64,000 bases of DNA. Source: Apodemus sylvaticus. Its lineage: Eukaryota; Chordata; Mammalia; Rodentia; Muridae. The DNA lies in assembly GCF_947179515.1 (NCBI RefSeq), contig NC_067474.1, positions 88,303,824-88,367,823 of the forward strand, given 5' to 3'. The notes beneath the pieces are model-generated. The model worked only from the letters and a program-made list of their open reading frames with translations, had not been told where the DNA came from and ran no database searches. The translations under genes were made by a program, and so were the position numbers. Positions 45,111-56,915 of the stretch are shown here, piece after piece. Within the stretch, counting starts at the first letter, position 1. Every line of letters begins with the position of its first letter.

Positions 45111-45800
45111 GAAAGACAGAATGAAAGAAGGAAGGAAGGAGGGAGGGAGGGAGGGAGGGAAGGAAGGAAGGAAGGAAGGAAGGAAGGAAGGAAGGAAGGA
45201 AGGAAGGAAGGAAGGAAGGAAGGAAGGAAAAAAAGAAAGAAAGAAAGGCCTGACACTATTACTGATTCTACGGTGTAGATGGAAACAGGAGCCTTGCATG
45301 GCTGTCCTCCAAGCTGACTGAGACAAATGCACATACTTACCCCCCAACAAAGGGACTGAAACTGGGGACCCCTGTGGTTAAATTATGGAAAGGCTGGAAG
45401 AAGCTGAGGAGGAGGTTAATACCATAAGAAGAAGAACAGCCTCAACGAATCCAGACACCCCCGCCCCCACCCCAACCTCGAGATCTCTGAGATGCTCAGC
45501 TACCAACCATGCAGCATACTTTAGTTGGTAGGAGGTCCCTGACACATATACAGCAGAGAACTGCCTGGTCTGACCTCAGTGAGAGAAGATACACCTAACC
45601 CTCAAGAGACTTGAAGTCCCAGGGAAGAGGAATGGGATGAGGAACTGTTTGAGGGCAGATCAGGAGAGGAATAATGACTCAACTGTAAAAAATGAAATGA
45701 AATGAAATTAAATTAAATTAAATTAAATTAAATTAAAAATAAAGATAAATAATAATAAAATCAAGAAAAAAGAAAGAAAGAAGAAAGAATAAAAGAGTAA
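44491..45800 (+). mobile_element. Lx-type LINE-1 3' UTR with expanded microsatellite
   Basis: 3' UTR blocks flank the array on both sides: cttcctggaacctatgggg, gaggcctcctaagaatgg, gccacaaaaccttcc before; ggagccttgcatggctg, gaactgcctggtctgacctc after. The end is A-rich with (AAATG)n and (AAATT)n at 45686-45740. Confidence 0.8.
44936..45247. repeat. (GAAA)n-(GGAA)n compound microsatellite
   Basis: About 170 bases of GAAA, a short GGGA patch, then about 75 bases of GGAA and a return to GAAA. Polypurine on the plus strand; the Phe/Leu/Ser frames of 156-167 codons on the minus strand are artefacts. Confidence 0.97.
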
Positions 45801-45804
45801 AATG

Positions 45805-46395
45805 ATCCCTAATTATACTCTTCTATACTCATATGTTAATGTCTCACCTAGTTTTCATCAGACAGGCTTCTTCCATCAGCTGATGAAAGCAGATGCAGAG
45901 AACCAAAGCCGAGCATTAGGCAAATGTTTGCGAACCCCACAGAAAAGGGAGAGGAAAAATGTAGGAGTCAAACAGGTGAAGGACACCAGGAGAACATTCC
46001 CCACAGCAGCTCACAGAGACTAAAGCTTCATTCATGGAGTCTGCATGGCTCTCTACTAGGTACTTTGCATACATGCTGTGATTGTTCATCTTGAGGTTTT
46101 TGTCAAACTCCTAACAGTGTGAGTATGGGTGACTGTTTTATTGCCTGTTTTGGGGGCTCTTGTCCTACTGGGTTGACTCATCCAGCCTTGATATGAGGGC
46201 TTGTGCCTAGTCTTATTCCATCTTTTATGCTATGTTTGGTTGAAATCCCTAGGAAGCTTGCTTGTGCTGAAAAGAAATGGAAGAGCAGTAGATCTGGGGG
46301 AGACAGGAGGTGTAGGAAGGACTGGAAGGAGAGGAGAGAGGGGAGGGTGCAGTCAGGGTGTGTTATATGACTGAAGAATAAAAAAAAAGAAAACT
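45805..46395 (+). mobile_element. Lx-type LINE-1 3' UTR, a different subfamily
   Basis: Blocks: catcagctgatgaaagcagatg, acaccaggagaacattccc, gcatggctctctactagg, gactcatccagcc and gcaggtcc-like, ending gaagaataaaaaaaag. Different in sequence from the neighbouring 3' UTR, so a separate insertion. Confidence 0.8.
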
Positions 46396-46644
46396 TAATA
46401 GATATTAGCTTTTATTTTCAGCTTTTGTTCTCATTTTGATTGCTATATATGTTTCCACAACTTTATTTAACCCGTCAAGTTGTTGTCATACTATTTCATT
46501 TCACAATAAAAGATTAATTTGAAGCGTTTTGCTTAATGTGTTTAATGCAGGTCTCTAATGGTGACTTATTACTTGAGATTTTATCTATTTTCATTTATTT
46601 TTCTTTATTTTCTCCCATTTTTTGATTGTTTTGAATTTTCTTGA

Positions 46645-46735
46645 CAGGCGTTACTTATCTAGGCTTGCCTTGCCTAGAGTTGGAGCCATCCTGCTTCTCA
46701 CTCTTGAATGTTGGGATTATGGGCAAATACCACGA
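46645..46735 (-). mobile_element. B1/B4-type SINE fragment, antisense
   Basis: cctgcttctcactcttgaatg, gttgggattatgggc and aataccacgatgtcc are an antisense B1/B4 end. Confidence 0.6.
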
Positions 46736-49700
46736 TGTCCATTTTTTCCCACTTCATTTTTGATGAGACATTTTGTCAGATTTGTGATTTGGGGTTGTTA
46801 TCTCCACCTCTCACTTCTATTTCTCTCACCCCACTCTTTAATTCTTTAATAACCCCACTGACAGCCTCCAAAGTTCCTATTAATTTGAATATAGTCTCAT
46901 TACAAGTTGCTTGAATGCCTTTTCTCTTGTTATTTAAAAGCTTGATCATAAAAATGTTTTGTGTAGAAAAACTTTAAATTCATGTTAGAGTTCTTGAATA
47001 TTTCTATTCATATCTATCATCAGATATGAAAAATTCATCATTATTCTTCAAATATCCTTCTATGATATGTGTTGATTTGCTTGATGGAGTACCAGAGTTT
47101 TTTCTGCTTACCTTTATTTGGTAGTTCTTGTTCTTTAAAATTTCTTTTACTATCAAATTTGCATTTTAAATGCTTGGTAAAATATGCATTTTAAACATCA
47201 TTATGAAGTTTCTTTTTTGATTATTGTACTTCTTTTGCTCAGAATTTTACTGTGGTTTAGGTTGCTGGTCTCCTTATTGATCTTTGCATTTTGATATCTA
47301 CAGTCTTCTGGCTAGCTTCACAGTTTTCTTTAGTTTGAGCAACATTAAAGCAGTTTTTGTGTTTGTAGCACATCTAGATCAGATTTATTTTTCCTAATAG
47401 TGCACACTTCCTTTGTGTTTCTGTAGTAGATGGACATTTTGATCTAAGAAGACTTACCATTGCTTATCATATTTTTATTCTCCCCCAAAGGCTTCACTAT
47501 TTTTGTTAATGCTTTTGTTTGCTTTCTGGAAATGGTAGGCTCTCAGTGCCAATAACTGGTCTGAAGCAGAATTTCTCAGATCTTATATCATCTTTTCTGA
47601 TCTTATGCCTTTGGTAGTCACACTCTAATTTTTTGTCATATGAAATTGCTTTTGAATGTTTTTGTCTTTAACACATGGTTCACGGAGGACGTGCGCTTAA
47701 GATAGATGAGAGAAGGAAGGAGGTTGGCTCTTTAAATTCTATAAAGTTACTCTAGCCCTAGGAAGAGAGGCCTACTGCAACGGCAGAAGTGCTACACCAA
47801 GAGGTATGCCATCTTTATGCATTCTTATCAGTAGCCACAATCAATAAACAGCACAGATGCTTTGGGGATGGGGAGGATATTATTTAGGAAACTCTGGATC
47901 CTGAAACTGTGGAAAATGTATGAGTCATCTAGAAAAGAGGAAAGGCTAAGGCTAGCAGGTAGCCTTCCTGGAGGAAACCCACCATGTTGTATGGTCTAAG
48001 ATGATAGAGCTCTGTGAAACTTCATCTCAGGATTGCTTCTTGCTATTGATATGCCTTTGCTATCACTATTACATAGTCTAACAATTCTTGGACATCAGTC
48101 TACCCTATTGAACAGACTTCCCACACATCAGCATAAAGAAGAACTTTCATGAATTAATGCAGTTTAGATGATGTAATGATTTTATAGAGTTTTTAATTTG
48201 ATTGAATTTATCTTAGGAAGAAAGTTTTAAGAGATGTTTTTAGCTGTTTTGCTAGAAAGATGTAGTAAAATTAGAATCAAGAATAGAATGTGTCCACTCC
48301 TCATAATAGTAAGTAGAGGCTGCATATTAAGAAAAACAACAAGCTTTTATAATTACAATAAAAAGAGAAATAGCCTTGGGACAAATCCAGGTGTGCAGGA
48401 TGACAAGATAAGGTCATATGAAACTGTTATTTATAATGAGCTTACAGAATGAAGCACTGCTTTGAACTTAATATCAACATCCCTTTGTAGCTCCCATTTT
48501 GTGCAAAATTTTATCTATGTGGTAATTTATTAAGAACTTTTGTCTATAAAAGAGCAAGAGAAAGAAAAAAATGGGTTTGGCTTGGGTAGCTCTGCTCCAT
48601 CCAACCATGCAAATGTATATGTTTGTGTATAGGTTTATGTGCATGTATGTAAACATACATGAACACTCATAGAGTTGATTGAGACAGGTGGCTGGGCTCT
48701 GCCAGAATATGTATGTATGAATGTCTGTGCCTCTGAACATCTCTGCCTGTGTAGAGGATTTTAATTTTTTTACTCTCCTTCCTCTCTGGTTCAGAGTTAA
48801 CCAGCTTGGCCAGTGAAGGGCTACTAGCTGTTTGGCTAGAGAAGGGAGCATTAGAAATAAAGATTTACCTAATCCCCCTCTCCCTTAAGCAATAGGAGTT
48901 AATTTGCCTGAAGCTGTGAGCTACTGGCCCCAGAATAACTGAGAATCAAGGAGAGTAAATATTAATACTGAGCAACTTTTACTTTTGCAAAACCAAAGTT
49001 TGCCTCTGCATACACTCCACCCCACCACCTCCCAGCCCCTGTGACTTCTAGAGAGAACCAGTGTTTAAGCAAGTTCTTGGCAGTTTATTATAGATACATA
49101 TGCATCAATCTCTGCTATAGGGTCTGAGGGGTAGATGCCACTGGGAAAGACTAAATCCTCTGATTTCATTTTGAATCTATAGTCTTTCCATTTCCCTGGA
49201 AATAGAATGTCTCTGATAGACCCCAGAGTTGACAAGTCATATAGACAATACAAGTTTTGTCTATATGGAGGTACACATTATTAGAGGATCCCATTTTATT
49301 ATCTCTTCAGAATGTCCTCCAAAATTATTGTTTGTTTATATTTACATGACATTGTCATAATCCATAGACTTCAAGCTTTTCCAAATGGTCCATTCATGCT
49401 TTTGTCTTGGCTATTTTGACCAATAGTCTTCAGTTTTCTCCTCATTGGATAGACAATCAGCAGCATCTCAGAAGAAGGAATAGTAATACCTTTTGAAAGT
49501 GTACATACAATTCAAATCTTAGACATCATTAACTTTAGTGGTGCATTAGTAAATGAACTCATGCACCATCTATTGTTTCATTTACAGTTTATAGTAGTGA
49601 TTAAAAGAAATTCTATTAAAAACTGAAAATATCAAAATATTGTTTCTTGTACCAAAACTTAATAATACAAATTTAGACAGCAAACCTTAGTCGTACTGAA

Positions 49701-52220
49701 TAGCTCACCTGACTATAAGTGAATAGTTCCTAACACAAGAACTATCTCTGTTCAGTTATCTCAGTATGGCAGTGAGTTTCATAACATGCATGCAGACATG
49801 ATCAAATGAATATTGAAGTTGTCTGAAAAAATTAAAATTACATTAATAGATTTTGATATGTGCAGACTCCACCTCCTACTCACCACCCAACACATCATAA
49901 TTACATTGTGTGTACATTATATTAGGCATTATCAGTAATCTAGAAGTGATTTTAATACTCAGAGGATGTATGCCACTATGATGCCATTTCGTATGGGGCT
50001 TTGAGTATCCACAGGGTTTGACACATATGAGAGAACCGTGATCCCATGGTCACTAGGGAATGACAATACAAGTCATTCCCCTTATCCTCAGAGTCTAACA
50101 GTGGATTGGATCCTATGCATGGACAAACACTACAGATAATTTAAAAACATCATTTTCAATATGAGCTTTCTACCTAAACTTCACTTATCTGCTTACCAGA
50201 TGCCCCAAAATATGCCTGGTCGGCAATATCCAAGCAACTTTTCCAGTGATGGTGTCCATCAGATGCACATGCTCTCACAGTTTGATTTTAAGATCTTTAG
50301 ACTGAATTTAAGCACAGCAATGCTTTTCTTAGTAATGATGTAAAACAGATGTCCACTGAATTTAAGCGCAGTGATGCTTTTCTTATTCTCAGTAATGACG
50401 TAAAACAGATGCCCACCATCCGATGTGTGGGAGCTTCATATTTTGAGAACCAATTTACACATCCAAATGTGTGTGCAAGAAAATAGTCTTTGATAAAATA
50501 TTATTGACATGAGCTAAACAGAGACAAGTTCTGAAGGTCATGGTGCAACTCACTGTTTGTCAGAAACTAAACACTGAGAAACTATGTCAGACTCACTGTG
50601 TTACCAGGACCTCGGAGACTGCACATCTTGCTATCCCACTAAACACCTAGAAATTATGAAGTATGTATTTTTTATTTGTTATTCAACATTAAATTGTCAA
50701 ACTCAAACTCATTGATTTGTTGATAGTGTGCTCTGATGGGTCAGTTTTTATAATATTGTATTAATAACCTATGATGCTGATGATGATCTTTATTTATAGT
50801 TTTGGACTCTAAAATTAGGTTTGAAATGAATAAAATCTTATTGCTATCATATTCCTGTTTGTTATATAACTACAGCCACTATAGCAATCAATGCAAAATG
50901 TCCTTTACTCTATAAAGATTAACTGTTTTCCAAAGTTCTTACATAGCAGCACTAGACAGAGCATAATGTGATAAAAATGTTACTGTGTGTCATCTCCAAT
51001 TCCTGATACTAGATAACAATATATTAGCTGCCCTTGATCAATGTTATCACACTGTGACTTTAATTTGCATTATCGTATTACTTATGAAATTGGGTCACTT
51101 TTTTATTTTTTAGAAAAGTAGCGATCTCATTTTCTATGAAATATTTATTTAAATAGAATGCATGTTTTATATTGGCTTAGCTGTTTCTTTCTTGATCATT
51201 TATATCAATATAGAAACTTCTTCAACAATATAAGTACTGAAAGATTCTAAGCATATTAAAAAGAAGAGAAGCAAACTGAAACCAGTTAAGCTTAATACAG
51301 TTTACTTGAGCAAAGTAAATAGGTGTAGAAGTTCACGCATAGACAGTTAATATTTACCGCAAGAGGCAAGGAAGTAATATAAAAATTCATGTGATTTTGC
51401 TGCACTTGGCACTTGCCTTGTGAGATCATATCAGTTGCTGATTGGTTAAAAGTTCTCTTTCCAATGATTAACTGGGACTCAGTTACTTGATTATAAAGAT
51501 AAAATTAGTTTAAGTAAGAAATCTTTACATAGCAAATAAAAGTCAGCTGTATTCTATGTGGAGGCCACTTTGTGTCATTTGTACAAGTCAAGGCACTACG
51601 GTCTAAAAGACACCACACTCTCACAAACACAGATATTAAGAATTTACTTGTCACATTTGTTCAAAATATATTTTGAAGACTTGTCTATTGTATAACATTT
51701 CAAAGAACTTTTAACTTTAACTATTGCTAGTGTATATTTGTTTTTGGTTCTATCTATATTCTCTTTTTATACTTAATATTTTTGGAAAGGGTAAAATACC
51801 TATCATTTTAGTAATTTTTAAAATTTAATCCCAATGCTTTCTCCCATGCCCTCTTTTTAATGTACATTTAAGGTCACTGATCCAACTCAAAAACAAATTT
51901 GGCATGTAAGATTTTATAATTTCTACATGGCAAATATTTCTATGTACAATCAAATTTCTTATTTGATTCTATTTCTATTTCAAAAGGTGCCATTTTATTG
52001 ATATATAGACTCTATTTCCTTGTTAACAACTTCAGCTGAACTTTATTATTGCCCCATATTATTAAAACAATTGCTTTATGATTAAACTTTGTAAATGTTT
52101 TATGTGCCCCTGAAGATCATATGTATTCGTAAGTTGTTGAGTTTATTGACAGCAAAGGTCATTTTAAAGAAAATCTATTTTTTAACTTTTTATTGGTTAT
52201 TTTATTTATTTAATTTTTTT
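46736..52220. other. Long, mostly single-copy noncoding interval
   Basis: About 5.5 kb in which I recognise no intact transposon and no gene. Parts of 46740-47650 and 51640-52200 may be very old L1. 51290-51610 has LTR-like texture with CCAAT-type motifs in antisense. A small tandem duplication lies at 50301-50414. Frames are below 130 codons and featureless. Confidence 0.45.
50301..50414. repeat. Tandem duplication of 54/60 bp
   Basis: actgaatttaagcacagc at 50301 recurs at 50355. Copy 2 has an extra attctc and several substitutions. Both end with a taatgaYgtaaaacagatg block containing a CRE-like core, exact TGACGTAA in copy 2. Confidence 0.9.
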
Positions 52221-52230
52221 GTTCTTTCTT

Positions 52231-54439
52231 CTTTTTTTAATATTTTTATTTTCTATATTCTTTGTTTACATTCCAAATGATTTCCCCTTTCCCAGATCCC
52301 CCCTCCCCATATGTCCCATAAACTTTCTCTCCATCCATTCTCCAATCACCTCCCTCCTTTTTCTCTGTCCTTATATTCCCCTCCAATGCTAGATCAATCC
52401 TTTCCAGGATCAGGACCCTCTCCATACTTCTTCATGGGAGTCATTTCTTATGTGATTTGTGCCTTGGGTATTCAGGGTTTCTGGGCTAATTAATATCCAT
52501 TTATCAGAGATTGCATTCCATGTGTATTCTTTTGTAACTGGGCTACCTCACTTAGGATGATATTTTCCAGAACAAACCATTTGCCTAAAAATTTTGTGAA
52601 TTCATTGTTTCTAATTGCTGAGTAGTATTCCATTGTGTAAATATACCACATTTTCTGTATCCATTCCTCCTTTGAGGGGCATCTGGGTTCTTTCCAGCTT
52701 CTGGCTATTATAAATAAGGCTGCTATGACCATAATGGAGCATGTGTCTTTATTGCATGCCAGGGAATCCTTTGGGTATATGTCCAGGAGTGGTATAGCAG
52801 GGTCCTCTGGACCTGTCATGTCCAGTTTTCTGAGGAACCGCCAGACTGATTTCCAGAGTGGTTGTACCATCTTACAGCCCCACCAGCAGTGGAGGAGTGT
52901 TCCTCTTTCTCCACATCCTTGCCAACACCTGCTGTCTCCTGAGTTTTTGACCTTAGCCATTCTGACTGGTGTAAGGTGAAATCTCAGGGTTGTTTTGATT
53001 TGCATTTCCCTAATGACTAATGATGTTGTGCACTTCTTAAGGTGCCTCTCGGCCATCTGAATTTCTTCAGGTGAAAATTCTTTGTTTAGATCTGTACCCC
53101 ATTTTTTAATAGGGTTATTTGGTTCCCTGGGGTCTAACTTCTTAAGTTCTTTGTATATATTGGATATTAGCCGTCTATCAGATGTAGGGTTGGTGAATAT
53201 CATTTCCCAATTTGATCGTTGCTGTTTTGTCCTTTTAACAGTATCCATTGCCTTACAGAAACTTTGTAATTTTATGAGGTCCCATTTGTCAATTCTTGAT
53301 CTTAGAGCATAAACTATTGGTGATCTGTTCAGGAACTTTTCCCCTGTGCCCATGTCCTCAAGGGTCTTCCCCAGTTTCTTTTCTATTAGTTTCAGTGTGT
53401 CTGGTTTTACATGGAGGTCCTTGATCACTCTTCTTGGAGTGAAGATTAGTACATGGAGATAAGAATGGATCAATTCTCATTCTTTTGCATGCTGACCTCC
53501 AATTGAACCAGCACCATTTGTTGAAAAGGCTATCTTTTTTCCACTGGATGTTTTCGGCTCCTTTGTCGAAGATCAAGTGACCATAGGTGTGTGGATTCAT
53601 TTCTGGATCTTCAATTCTATTCCATTGGTCCACTTGTCTGTCACTGTGCCAATACCCATAGATCTGGGTATGTTGTGTCTTCATTTTCATTAAGTTCTAA
53701 AAAGTCTTTAATTTCTTTCTTTATTTCTTCCTTGACCAAGGTATCATTGAGTAGAATATTGTTTAGTTTCCATGTGTATGTGGGTTTTCTGTTGTTTCTG
53801 TTGCTATTGAAGACCACTTTTACTCCATAGTGATCAGATAGGAGGCATGGGATTAGTTCTATCTTCTTATATTTGTTGAGGTCTGTCTTGTGACCAATTA
53901 TATGGTCGATTTTAGAGAAGATATCATGAGGTGCTGAGAAAAAGGTATATTCTTTTATTTTAGGATATAATGTTCTATATATATCTGTTTAATCTAATTG
54001 GTCCAAAGCTTCAATTAGTTTCACTGTGTCCACGTTCAGTTTCTGTTTTCCTGATCGGTCCATTGAGGAAAGTGCAGTGTTGAAGTCACCCACAATTATT
54101 GTGTTAGGTGTAATGTGTGCTTCGAGCTTCAATAAAGTTTCTTTTATGAATGAGGGTGCCCTTGCATTTGGAGCATAGATGTTCAGGATTGAGAGTTCTT
54201 CTTGTATTTTTCCTTTGACCAGCAAGAAGTGTCCCTCAGAGTCTCTTTTCATGACTTTGGGTTGAAAGTCAATTTTATCTGATATTAGAATGGCTATTCT
54301 AGCTTGTTTCCTGAGACCATTTGTTTGTAAAATTGTCTTCCAGCCTTTTACTCTAAGGTAGTATTTGTCTTTGACCCTGAGGTGTGTTTCCTGTATGCAG
54401 CAAAATGTAGGGTCCTGTTTATGCATCCAGTCGGTTAGT
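52231..54439 (-). mobile_element. LINE-1, antisense, reverse transcriptase deleted
   Basis: Starts with an antisense poly(A) and a rat-type 3' UTR (52240-52530), then ORF2. Near 53660 the sequence jumps from the post-reverse-transcriptase region to the end of the endonuclease region, so roughly 450 codons are missing. It then continues through the endonuclease to about codon 30 of ORF2 and stops at 54439, where an ERV LTR begins. Confidence 0.9.
52490..54439 (-). pseudogene. LINE-1 ORF2 relic: endonuclease plus C-terminal domain
   Basis: On the minus strand the endonuclease (53989-54426) keeps the catalytic-type motifs CIQETHL, NIYAPN and VGDFNT. The C-terminal domain (52490-53473) keeps the Cys-rich stretch (CWQGCGERGTLLHCWWGC). 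The reverse transcriptase, including its catalytic aspartates, is absent. Frameshifts occur near 53430, 53690 and 53985. Confidence 0.92.
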
Positions 54440-54654
54440 CTATGTGAAGGACTTTCGGCAGCAGGATGATGAAGGGGCTTAAAAAGGGGGGAGTAAAGGG
54501 GGTTAGGTGAGTGTGGCTAGGCGGCGTGGGGGAGGTGTCCAGATGGGCCCTTGCCTGGGCACCTCTGCCCCTGAGGGACCACACACACACAGACATGGTA
54601 TAGAATAGAGTTTATTCAGAATAGGGGATGGGAGTTAGTGGTAGAGAGAGAGAG

Positions 54655-54712
<58 letters not shown>

Positions 54713-54904
54713 TAGAGAGAGTGGAGGCCGGCCATGACCACGTGGAGGGGGGAAGAGCCCCAGGGGCAGAGAGGTGAGAGAGAATGGGAGAGTGGAGAAC
54801 AAAAAGAGAGAGGAGGGGCAAATAGCCCCTCTTATAGTGTGCCAGATCTCTGGGGCGGGGCATACCTGGCTATTGCCAGGTAGGTGTGGGGTGGAGCTTA
54901 GACA
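54440..54904 (-). mobile_element. ERV LTR (3' LTR of an antisense class I remnant)
   Basis: Starts TG and ends CA on the plus strand. On the minus strand there is a TATA-like ctataag near 54830 and an AATAAA near 54612. The neighbouring sequence at 54905-54922 (aaaccccaaccttcccc) is a polypurine tract in the antisense sense, as expected just upstream of a 3' LTR. A (GA)n run (54641-54722) expands U3/R. Confidence 0.75.
54641..54722. repeat. (GA)n microsatellite in the LTR
   Basis: A nearly pure GA run with a few GGTA and AAT interruptions. Confidence 0.96.
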
Positions 54905-56232
54905 AAACCCCAACCTTCCCCAATGTTTCGTTAATTAATAAAAGAAAAAGAAAAAAGAAAAGAAGTGACAGCGAATACGGCGAAGCAGGAATAGGGTCGT
55001 TGTTGTGATCTGGCTGCTTCATGCTGAAATTGGGGCGGCGTGTCTCTGGAGAACCTAGAGAACGGGGTATGGGGGGTGATTGTCCAGTCTCATGAGGACT
55101 GGCTGCTTCTTTGCTGTCCAGGGTTTTGTAGAGCCATTTGAAGATAGGTCAGGAGAACAGGTCCAGTAGAAGCTGTCTGCGTCTGGAGAAGCTGAGAGGA
55201 GATTGGAGCATCTGAAGGTTGCTTCTCTGGAGCTGTCCTGGATATGGCAAGGGCCTGGACTTAACAAAATGTTTTAACACATTAGTATAGTTAGGGAATA
55301 AGACTAAGTACATTTGGGAGAAAGGAAAATTTTCTTAAGATGTACATTTGAAACCCAGAGGAATCCCACCCTTTGGAAAGGTAGTAAAGTAGGAACTTGG
55401 GCAGATGTACTTATCTTGATGGAGCCTACTTGGTCCATGAGCAGTAGATTTGGGTAGGTTTCCTGTAGCTAACAAGTTTATTAAAGAGATAACAACATGA
55501 GTTAACCACATGAACAGTCTTTAAGATGAGCCTTTGTGGATCAGAAGGAATAGAATTGAAGGTTGGGACAGTGACAGAGCAAGAAGAAGAAATATGAAGC
55601 ATTTAATGGAAACAGAATTTAGGTAAGGAGATAACTGTCTAGCTGTCAATGTAGTCAGAAGTCTGAGGAATAAACAATAACTTAGCAGTTATATTATTAA
55701 AGAATGACAGATTCCAGTGGCCAGCAGTTCTTTGTGGTCTCTGGTCTCCATGGCGGCTTTGGCTGTCAGTCCGGCTTTCAAGCACAGATGATGCACGACT
55801 TTTCTCTGTGGAATGGATACCCACGACATGAAAAATGGCTTACCTTTGTTTAGCTAAGCCATTTGACTCAAGGTATCCGGTTTTGTCCACTGCACTTTCA
55901 GGCAGCATCCTGTGGAAGTGTCCATCTTTCTTCTGAGACCTCTTCGGAGAAGCTGTCTGGCCTTTGGGAATTCTGTCTGTCTTAAATCTAATAGCAAACT
56001 TCTGACAAGATTGAGTGCAAGATAGGAGAGCCATAGTTAAAGAGAGACTAGGAATGGAAATCTTAAGTAGCTTTGACAGGTTGCATAGGTAGAGGAAAGT
56101 ATATTGCCTTGGTTAGTAAAGATTCTAAGATAACAGAAAGAAAGCTGGAAGCAATGGATAAAATTGTGGAGTCTAGGCAGATTTAGGCTTGTTAACATCA
56201 ACTTGAGCACACAGGCTATAGGAGCAAATGAG
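54905..56232 (-). mobile_element. ERV internal region, mostly noncoding
   Basis: Lies between the gag start and the LTR on the minus strand. No pol motif is recognisable. It contains only short frames (up to 64 codons), so the element is nonautonomous or deleted. Confidence 0.55.
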
Positions 56233-56562
56233 CTAAGGGTGTGGGAACACAGATGGGGAGCAGGCAGCGCAAAGAGAAGGCTTAGACTGGAGATAGATAC
56301 AAGCTTGAACGTATAGGATTTGGTCCCATTTACCGGATTGCTGACAGTATGTATTAAGATCCCTTAAAAGAATTGGATCTAGGGTGCCGTTAGGTGGCCA
56401 TTTGGAATTATTATCTAGCTTATATTGAGTCCAGACCTTATTACAGAGGTTTATTAGTTTTGACCGCCTCAAATCGTGCATTAGTTTCAGAGACTTGAGA
56501 TTTTCCAGGAGACATCCCAGTGGGGTGCCTGGTGGTACCGGCAAAGACACTCTATTACCCAT
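56233..56562 (-). pseudogene. ERV gag N-terminus (matrix), truncated
   Basis: A 109-codon frame begins with Met-Gly-Asn at 56562, giving the Gly2 that retroviral matrix proteins use for myristoylation. It has the Trp/Asn/Pro spacing of class I ERV matrix domains (for example WTQYKL and KWPPNGT). It stops at 56233, far short of a full gag of some 500 codons. An upstream in-frame extension of 27 codons to 56643 is noncanonical. Not functional. Confidence 0.75.
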
Positions 56563-56915
56563 CAGGTGGATCCTGAAGTGGAGATCTGAAGGTCCTGCCA
56601 GAGGTCTCAGGACAGGAACCCAAGCTCTGTGCTGCTGGAGCAAGCTGTGCGCTCCCAGACTGCCTCTGGGTGCACACCAGGCCTCTTCTGCTGGAAACCG
56701 AGTGCTGTGGCCCAGGCTGTTCAGATCCAGAAACAGACACCTGAAGGCTCCCGCCGGCGCCTGTTGGTCTCACCAGAGCACACTGACTCCTCCCAGCTGG
56801 TTTCAGGGTGCCCCTCTGGCCTCTTGCAGGACCTGGAAATGTGGTGTTGCAGCCCAGGCTGTTCTGGATCCCGAAGCAGAGATCTGAAGGCTCCCGCCAG
56901 AGGTCTCAGGACTCT
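56563..56915 (-). repeat. GC-rich tandem repeats: ERV leader or L1 5' UTR monomers
   Basis: On the minus strand the block cctgagacctctggcggg begins at 56915 and recurs near 56620, and a sub-block (gggagccttcag with atctgaacagcctggg) occurs in each unit. GC-rich tandem units with this texture suit rodent L1 promoters, but the segment ends exactly at the ERV gag start, so an ERV leader is possible. Confidence 0.5.

Noticed and set aside
44831..45350. Phe/Leu/Ser-rich frames of 156-167 codons that look like transmembrane proteins
   Set aside because: They arise from (GAAA)n and (GGAA)n read on the minus strand. The apparent hydrophobic segments are repeat artefacts.
53989..54426. A 145-codon frame with nuclease motifs as a host nuclease gene
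   Set aside because: The motifs are those of the L1 endonuclease, and it is collinear with the rest of the antisense L1.
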